DNA from: Gemmatimonadota bacterium
GTDB lineage: Bacteria; Gemmatimonadota; Gemmatimonadetes; Palauibacterales; Palauibacteraceae
Length of the DNA: 47,313 bases
Direction of reading: 5' to 3'
Assembly: GCA_022820995.1 (NCBI GenBank)
Contig: JAJEEM010000029.1
Span: 1-47,313, forward strand
Positions within the stretch are counted from its first letter, which is position 1, and every line of letters starts with the position of its first letter. The position numbers and the translations under genes are program-made. The notes under the pieces are model-generated. The model was not told the DNA's origin and did not search any database. It worked only from the letters and a program-made list of their open reading frames with translations. Shown here one piece after another: positions 42,602-47,313 of the stretch.

Positions 42602-44167
42602 CTACTCCCTCGGCGTGCCGGTGGCCCAGTCGAGGGCGATCGGGTTCGTCGGAAGGGCGTCGATGTCCACGATCCGACCGCCCCTGATGACTGTCGAGAG
42701 TTGCCGGATGTTCGCGATGTCGGCGAGCGGGTCCGCGTCGAGGACCAGGATGTCCGCGGCCTTGCCCGCCTCGAGGGTGCCGTACTCGTCGAGCGCCTTG
42801 CTCGCGATGGCGCCGTTCTTCGTGGCCGCGGTGATCGCCTCCAGCGGCGTCATGCCGAGTTCGACCAGTCCCTCGATCGCGAAGATGGTGCCCAGGCCGG
42901 GCAGCTGGTGCTCCATGTTCTCGGGCTCCTCGCGCAGGAAGTCGGCCGCCACGCCGCCGCGTCCGAAGAGCGTGTTGTCCGTGCCGACCGTCACGATGCA
43001 GCCTGCCTCGATGAGCTTCTTCGCGTTCGTCCGCTTGGTCGTATAGCGCCCCTCCATCACGGATCCCGGCTGCGGGAGGCCCGTGTCCTGCACGCGGCGG
43101 CGGATCTCCGCGGTCGTCGGGGCGATGCGCCGCTGGCGCTCACCGGCCCGGGCCTCGGCGAGATCCTCCCTCGCGCGCTCCATGTTGCGGACATGGAACT
43201 GCCAGCTGGGGCCGGTGAACTGGTTGATGAGCATCGAGCACACGATGTCGCGCTCGACGATCATCTCGACGAGTTCATCGGTGATCGTGCGGTTCCCGAC
43301 GTTGTCCGGGTGCTGGATGAGGTCGATCCCGGCGAGGATCGAGAGGCGGAGGCCTTCGAGGCTCGTGGCGTGGGTCTCGGCGACGAGTCCGCGCCTGTGC
43401 GTCTCCTCGACGATCACCCGCTGGGCGCGCGGCGAGAACGAGATCCCCGCCGGATAGTTGAAGTGGTGCGTCGCGCCGTACTTGATGAAGTCGGGCCCGT
43501 GGTCGAGGTAGGCGTTGATCGCGACCCGCAGTTCGTCCGGGGTCATGTGCATCATCTCTTCGCCGCTCCCGAGCGTGACCTCGTCGTTCATCTGCTCGGC
43601 GAAGAAGCTGATCTCCGACTCCGGGAGTCCGGCGAAGGTCTCCGAAGCGGGTCCGCCCCAGCCCACGATGTTGCCGGCGAGGTAGGTGCGCGGGCCGATC
43701 TCCTCCCCCGAGTCGATCTTCTTCTTGACCCGCTGCATGGGACGCAGGACGCCGTAGCTGTCCCGGACGGTCGTCACGCCGTGCTTCAGGTGGAGCTGAA
43801 GTCCCTGGAGGATGAGCTGCTCGTGGTGCGCCCAGTACGCCGCGTGCTCCTCGACCCGCCCGCCGCGCCCGAAGGCGAGCGACATGTGGACGTTCGTGTC
43901 CACGAACCCCGGCGTAACGAACTTGCCGCTCCCGTCGATGACCTCAGCGTCCTCGGGGACTGCCACCGACGCGCGCGGACCGACGGCGGCGATCCGGTCG
44001 CCCTCGATGACGATGGTCCCGTCGGCGATGGGGGCGCCCCCGTGTCCGTCGATGATCGTCGCCCCGACGATCGCGAGCGTTGCGGGAGATTCCTGCGCTG
44101 CGGCCGGACCCGCCGAGGACAGGAGGAAGAGAAAGGCGACCGTCGCGACAACCGATCGTGAGGCCAT
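42602..44167 (-). CDS. Secreted imidazolonepropionase-like amidohydrolase
   Basis: The 521-residue protein has a Sec signal (ATVAFLFLLSSAGPAAAQ) and the amidohydrolase pattern TIIDGHGGAPIADGTIVIEG, VTPGFVDTNVHMSLA, HGVTTVRDSYG, FIKYGATHHF, VAETHATSLEGLRLSI, LIQHP and VTVGTDNTLFGRGG, with the C-terminal GTLEAGKAADILVLDADPLA (landmarks). The usual first metal motif His-x-His is Asn-x-His here, as in some dipeptidase-like relatives. It probably hydrolyses a cyclic or linear amide in the periplasm. ATG 44167 has GGAG about 9 bases upstream. It is convergent with the CocE gene, and tRNA-Pro lies upstream. Confidence 0.85.
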   Translation of the reverse strand: MASRSVVATVAFLFLLSSAGPAAAQESPATLAIVGATIIDGHGGAPIADGTIVIEGDRIAAVGPRASVAVPEDAEVIDGSGKFVTPGFVDTNVHMSLAFGRGGRVEEHAAYWAHHEQLILQGLQLHLKHGVTTVRDSYGVLRPMQRVKKKIDSGEEIGPRTYLAGNIVGWGGPASETFAGLPESEISFFAEQMNDEVTLGSGEEMMHMTPDELRVAINAYLDHGPDFIKYGATHHFNYPAGISFSPRAQRVIVEETHRRGLVAETHATSLEGLRLSILAGIDLIQHPDNVGNRTITDELVEMIVERDIVCSMLINQFTGPSWQFHVRNMERAREDLAEARAGERQRRIAPTTAEIRRRVQDTGLPQPGSVMEGRYTTKRTNAKKLIEAGCIVTVGTDNTLFGRGGVAADFLREEPENMEHQLPGLGTIFAIEGLVELGMTPLEAITAATKNGAIASKALDEYGTLEAGKAADILVLDADPLADIANIRQLSTVIRGGRIVDIDALPTNPIALDWATGTPRE

Positions 44168-44221
44168 GGTCCCGACTCCGGAGGAGGACAACGAAACCGA
44201 AGTGCTGCAATTTGAAGAAAA

Positions 44222-44295
44222 TCGGGGCGGCGAGATTTGAACTCGCGACCTCCTGAACCCCATTCAGGCGCGCTACCGGGCTGCGCCACGCCCCG
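44222..44295 (-). tRNA. tRNA-Pro (anticodon GGG)
   Basis: The minus strand gives a 74-base cloverleaf: acceptor CGGGGCG pairs with CGCCCCG and the discriminator base is A; the D arm is GCGC..GCGC with loop AGCCCGGTA; the anticodon arm CCTGA/TCAGG encloses loop ATGGGGT with anticodon GGG; the T arm GCGAG/CTCGC encloses TTCAAAT. CCA is not encoded. Confidence 0.95.
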
Positions 44296-44382
44296 ATGTG
44301 GACCGGAAGCTAGCTTGTACCGTGATGGGGTCAAGCTGACGGCCGAACGGCTCGGCCCGGGAACAAGAGAGGAGCCAGGTAG

Positions 44383-44619
44383 GTGGCTAATTACCAGTTG
44401 CAGATATCGGTCTCAAAGTCTCTGTACGACCGCATCCGCGAGGCCGCTGGGCGGTCGAATGTCCCCACGGCGGTGTGGGTCCGCGAAGCGATCGAGGAGC
44501 GTCTTGAACGCGAGGTCCGCGGGTCGTCCGAAGAGGCGCTCGATGCCATGAGCAAGCTCGGCGCCCCCACAGCCGACATCGACGACATGATCGCTCAGAT
44601 CGCCTCTGGCAGGGCTTGA
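44383..44619 (+). CDS. Ribbon-helix-helix (CopG-like) protein
   Basis: The 78-residue protein begins ANYQLQISVSKSLYDRIREAAGR, a short beta strand followed by the first helix, and continues VPTAVWVREAIEERLERE, the second helix of a ribbon-helix-helix dimer. The C-terminal half is acidic (SEEALDAMSKLGAPTADIDD). Such proteins are DNA-binding antitoxins or repressors. GTG 44383 has GGAG about 9 bases upstream. No toxin gene follows: the next gene is the ArsR-methyltransferase, 47 bases later. It is therefore an orphan antitoxin or a plain repressor. Confidence 0.78.
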   Translation: MANYQLQISVSKSLYDRIREAAGRSNVPTAVWVREAIEERLEREVRGSSEEALDAMSKLGAPTADIDDMIAQIASGRA

Positions 44620-44648
44620 AGAAACGAGCGTAGCGCCGACATCATCAT

Positions 44649-44672
44649 ATCCATATATTAGGATTTATGGAT
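44649..44672. promoter_or_regulatory. AT-rich inverted repeat over the promoter and start of the ArsR gene
   Basis: ATCCATA at 44649-44655 and TATGGAT at 44666-44672 form perfect 7-bp arms with a 10-bp spacer. TATATT at 44654-44659 is a good -10, which would put transcription start at or next to ATG 44667, i.e. a leaderless transcript. No -35 consensus is visible. The arrangement fits autoregulation by the encoded ArsR-type regulator. Confidence 0.5.
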
Positions 44673-45644
44673 ACGATGACCATCCGGGCGCCCGCCCCGA
44701 CACGGGACCTTCTCTCCCGCTTCGAATCCCTGGGGGATGAGAACCGGCTGCGCATACTCACCCTGCTGGACCGGAACGAGTTCACGGTTTCGGAGCTGGT
44801 CTCGGTCCTGCAGCTCCCGCAGTCCACCGTTTCGCGCCACCTGAAGGTGCTCGCGGATGACGGCTGGGTGCGCCGGCGGCAGGAGGGGAAGACCCGGTAC
44901 TACCGGATGGAGAGCGACCTCGAGCCGGAAGCGGGGGAGCTGTGGCGGCTGGCGGAGGGAAGTCTCACGGGCGCCCGCTGGATCGCGGACGACGCGGAGC
45001 GGGCCGAGAGCGTGCTCGCCGAGCGCCGGGACCGGGCCGCGGCCTTCTTTTCGGAGTCGGCGGCGAGATGGGACACGCTGCGGGACGAGTTGTTCGGGCG
45101 CGACGCGCGGTTCGCAGCGCTGTTCGGCCTGCTCGATCCGGAGTGGGTCGTGGGAGACCTCGGCGCGGGCACGGGAACGCTCACCGACATGATCGCGCCC
45201 TTCGTGAAGCGCGTCATCGCGGTCGACCGCTCGCCGGAAATGCTCGAAGCCGCAGCGGTCCGGCTGGGCAACTGCGCCAACGTCGAGGTCCGCGAGGGGG
45301 AACTGGAATCGCTCCCCGTCGACGACGGAGAACTCGACCTCGCCGTGCTGATGCTCGTCCTCCACTTCGCGGTCGACCCGGGACGGGTGCTCGCAGAGGC
45401 CACCCGAGCGCTGGCTCCGGACGGAAGACTCATCGTTCTCGACATGCGCGCGCACGCGCGGGAGGAGTATCGCGAGACCATGGGCCACCTCTGGCCCGGC
45501 TTCACGCAGGAGCAGATGCGGGGCTGGACGCGGAGCGCCGGCCTCGAAGCGTACCGTCACATTCCGCTTGCCCCGGACCCCGAGGCGTCCGGACCGGCCC
45601 TCTTCGCGGCCACCGCCCGGAAAGCTGCCTGCAACGCTGGCTAG
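44667..45644 (+). CDS. ArsR-family regulator fused to a SAM-dependent methyltransferase
   Basis: Residues about 10-90 form an ArsR winged helix (LGDENRLRILTLLDRNEFTV, then LPQSTVSRHLKVLADDGWV), without the usual CxC metal site. Residues about 120-320 are a class I methyltransferase: VVGDLGAGTGTLTDMI (SAM binding), VIAVDRSPEMLEAA, and LDLAVLMLVLHFAVDP. The fusion could sense SAM or S-adenosylhomocysteine through its methyltransferase domain. It lies 39 bases before the adenosylhomocysteinase gene and is probably co-transcribed with it, which supports a role in controlling the methyl cycle. ATG 44676 is a second start candidate; ATG 44667 lies within the inverted repeat. Confidence 0.87.
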   Translation: MDTMTIRAPAPTRDLLSRFESLGDENRLRILTLLDRNEFTVSELVSVLQLPQSTVSRHLKVLADDGWVRRRQEGKTRYYRMESDLEPEAGELWRLAEGSLTGARWIADDAERAESVLAERRDRAAAFFSESAARWDTLRDELFGRDARFAALFGLLDPEWVVGDLGAGTGTLTDMIAPFVKRVIAVDRSPEMLEAAAVRLGNCANVEVREGELESLPVDDGELDLAVLMLVLHFAVDPGRVLAEATRALAPDGRLIVLDMRAHAREEYRETMGHLWPGFTQEQMRGWTRSAGLEAYRHIPLAPDPEASGPALFAATARKAACNAG

Positions 45645-45683
45645 AACCCCTTAACGCCGACTGAACACCGAAGGAGATAGACG

Positions 45684-47177
45684 ATGGAAGGCGCCGTACT
45701 TCACGATATGACCGAGACCGCCGCCGGGACCGCGGCCGCCAGCCGCCCGCTGTTCAAGGTGGCCGACCTGAGCCTGGCGGAGTGGGGCCGCAAGGAGATC
45801 CGCCTCGCCGAGCACGAGATGCCGGGGCTGATGTCCGTGCGCGCGGAATACCGCGACGCGCAGCCGCTCGCGGGCCGGAAGGTGATGGGTTCGCTGCACA
45901 TGACCGTGCAGACGGCGGTCCTCATCGAAACGCTGGCCGATCTGGGCGCGGACGTGCGCTGGGTCTCCTGCAACATCTTCTCGACCCAGGATCACGCGGC
46001 CGCGGCCGTCGCCGTGGGGCCGGATGGCACGCCGGAGGACCCGCGCGGGATCCCGGTCTTCGCCTGGAAGGGGGAGACGCTCGAGGAGTACTGGTGGTGC
46101 ACGGAGCAGGCGCTCCTGTGGCCGGACGGCTCGGGCCCGGACCTCATCGTCGACGACGGGGGCGACGCGACGCTTCTCCTCCACCGCGGGCTCGAGTTCG
46201 AGCGGGCGGGACGGATCGCGGACTTCGATCCGGAGACGGAACCGGAGGAGTGGGGCGTCATCCTCGAGACGCTGCGCAGGATCGCGGCGAAGGATCCCGG
46301 ACGCTGGGAGCGCACGGCGCCCGCCATCCAGGGGGTGTCGGAGGAGACGACGACCGGCGTCCACCGCCTGTACGAGATGGCGTCGGAGGGGACTCTTCTC
46401 TTCCCCGCCATCAACGTGAACGACTCGGTGACGAAGTCGAAGTTCGACAACATCTACGGGTGCCGTCATTCGGTCATCGACGGGCTGAACCGCGCCTCGG
46501 ACGTGATGATCTCGGGCAAGACCGCGGTCGTGTGCGGCTACGGCGAGGTCGGCAAGGGGTGCGCGCAGGCGCTCAAGGGCCAGGGCGCGCACGTCGTCGT
46601 CACGGAGATCGACCCGATCTGCGCGCTCCAGGCCGCGATGGAGGGCTTCCAGGTGCGAACCCTCGAGGACGTCGTCGAGACGGCGGACATCTTCATCACG
46701 GCGACGGGCAACCGGGACGTGATCACCTTCGGGCACATGGCGCGCATGAAAGACAAGGCGATCGTCGGGAACATCGGCCACTTCGACAACGAGATCGACA
46801 TGGCCGGGCTCTCGAAGGGCGGCGTGACGCGGAACAACATCAAGCCGCAGTACGACGAGTTCGTGTTCGAGGACGGGCACTCGGTGCTGATCCTGTCCGA
46901 GGGGCGCCTGCTCAACCTCGGCAACGCGACGGGGCATCCGAGCTTCGTGATGAGCGCGAGCTTCACGAACCAGGTGCTTGCGCAGATCGAACTCGCACGG
47001 AACCACGAGGCCTACGAGCGCCAGGTCTACATGCTCCCGAAGCACCTCGACGAGAAGGTCGCGCGCCTGCACCTCGACCACCTCGGCGCGCGCCTGACCG
47101 AGCTGACGAAGGAACAGGCAGAGTACATCGGCGTCTCAAAGGACGGGCCCTTCAAGCCCGAGCATTACCGCTACTAG
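45684..47177 (+). CDS. ahcY: Adenosylhomocysteinase (S-adenosylhomocysteine hydrolase)
   Basis: The 497-residue protein matches the long bacterial form. It shows [25 protein letters not shown] at the N-terminus (landmark), [29 protein letters not shown], the catalytic [14 protein letters not shown], the NAD-binding [28 protein letters not shown] and the C-terminal KPEHYRY with the Lys and Tyr that bind NAD. It splits S-adenosylhomocysteine into adenosine and homocysteine, relieving inhibition of methyltransferases. ATG 45684 is preceded by AAGGAG with 7-base spacing. The upstream ArsR-methyltransferase probably regulates it. The 136 bases after the stop contain no gene that I can support. Confidence 0.97.
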   Translation: MEGAVLHDMTETAAGTAAASRPLFKVADLSLAEWGRKEIRLAEHEMPGLMSVRAEYRDAQPLAGRKVMGSLHMTVQTAVLIETLADLGADVRWVSCNIFSTQDHAAAAVAVGPDGTPEDPRGIPVFAWKGETLEEYWWCTEQALLWPDGSGPDLIVDDGGDATLLLHRGLEFERAGRIADFDPETEPEEWGVILETLRRIAAKDPGRWERTAPAIQGVSEETTTGVHRLYEMASEGTLLFPAINVNDSVTKSKFDNIYGCRHSVIDGLNRASDVMISGKTAVVCGYGEVGKGCAQALKGQGAHVVVTEIDPICALQAAMEGFQVRTLEDVVETADIFITATGNRDVITFGHMARMKDKAIVGNIGHFDNEIDMAGLSKGGVTRNNIKPQYDEFVFEDGHSVLILSEGRLLNLGNATGHPSFVMSASFTNQVLAQIELARNHEAYERQVYMLPKHLDEKVARLHLDHLGARLTELTKEQAEYIGVSKDGPFKPEHYRY

Positions 47178-47313
47178 CCCGGATTTCTCACACGCGTCCC
47201 GGGAGCGGTGTGCGGAAGCGGGTTCGGGCATAGTTGGCCGGATAATGTCCCCATTTGGAGTGCGAGGGTAGCTCGGGGAGGGGTCGAGACGGGCTGTTTC
47301 GGGCCGGCGGGAG

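Noticed and set aside
47190..47230. Terminator after ahcY
   Set aside because: Only short CACAC/GTGTG arms around a long GC-rich loop are seen, without a T-run, so there is no adequate support.

Overview
The window is a high-GC bacterial chromosome segment with very compact gene packing: start codons overlap the preceding stop (GTGA, ATGA, TGATG) at more than ten junctions. The mix of secreted and lipoprotein enzymes (Asp-box propellers, a DUF5916-type outer-membrane protein, CehA/McbA metallohydrolases, several lipoprotein amidohydrolases) together with carotenoid genes resembles a Gemmatimonadota-like, possibly host- or particle-associated heterotroph. That assignment rests on gene content and is not proven. 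Apart from one tRNA no RNA gene was recognised, and I see no CRISPR array, prophage or transposase.

Layout. 1-3.9 kb: a carotenoid operon with the end of a CruF-like gene, a fused prenyl-diphosphate synthase/phytoene synthase, and phytoene desaturase. 3.9-5.0 kb (minus): a two-subunit thiamine-diphosphate decarboxylase. 5.04-5.26 kb: a divergent intergenic region with three tandem 22-bp repeats and a possible -10. 5.3-7.1 kb: a cobalt-type nitrile hydratase operon (alpha, beta, accessory protein) whose alpha subunit has a Tat-like leader and a His-rich segment. 7.1-11.2 kb: an Asp-box propeller lipoprotein gene with an in-frame TAG, then a decayed propeller gene. 11.3-12.0 kb: a Phd/VapC toxin-antitoxin pair. 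12-13.4 kb (minus): a CapA-family protein. 13.6-15.7 kb: an XRE regulator and a TetR / small membrane protein / fatty-acid-hydroxylase operon, the small gene carrying an in-frame TAA. 15.75-21.4 kb (minus): a three-enzyme secreted hydrolase operon. 21.6-26.6 kb: a TolB-like propeller fused to a CehA-type domain, preceded by six copies of a 9-bp half-site, and two PH-domain membrane proteins. 26.7-32.2 kb (minus): endonuclease IV, SDR, DUF5916 protein and a formamidase/acetamidase lipoprotein. 32.3-33.8 kb: an NHL-repeat lipoprotein and a DUF1499-like protein. 33.8-40.5 kb (minus): an operon of hydantoinase A, a 65-residue membrane protein, a sodium/solute symporter, hydantoinase B and an FAD amine oxidase. 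40.6-44.2 kb: a Tat-exported CocE hydrolase with a 3' frameshift, and an amidohydrolase (minus). 44.2-47.2 kb: tRNA-Pro(GGG), an orphan ribbon-helix-helix protein, and an ArsR-methyltransferase regulator followed by S-adenosylhomocysteinase.

Read together, the region encodes extracytoplasmic and cytoplasmic breakdown of small nitrogen compounds: nitriles, amides, N-acyl amino acids, and hydantoins with possible sarcosine-type amines. It also carries a pigment pathway and methyl-cycle housekeeping. The most coherent candidate systems are the hydantoinase/symporter/FAD-oxidase operon, which fits N-methylhydantoin-to-sarcosine catabolism, and the apparently exported nitrile hydratase with its repeat-bearing control region. 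Four genes are interrupted (in-frame TAG, in-frame TAA, internal deletion, one-base frameshift), which suggests either recent gene decay or sequence error.
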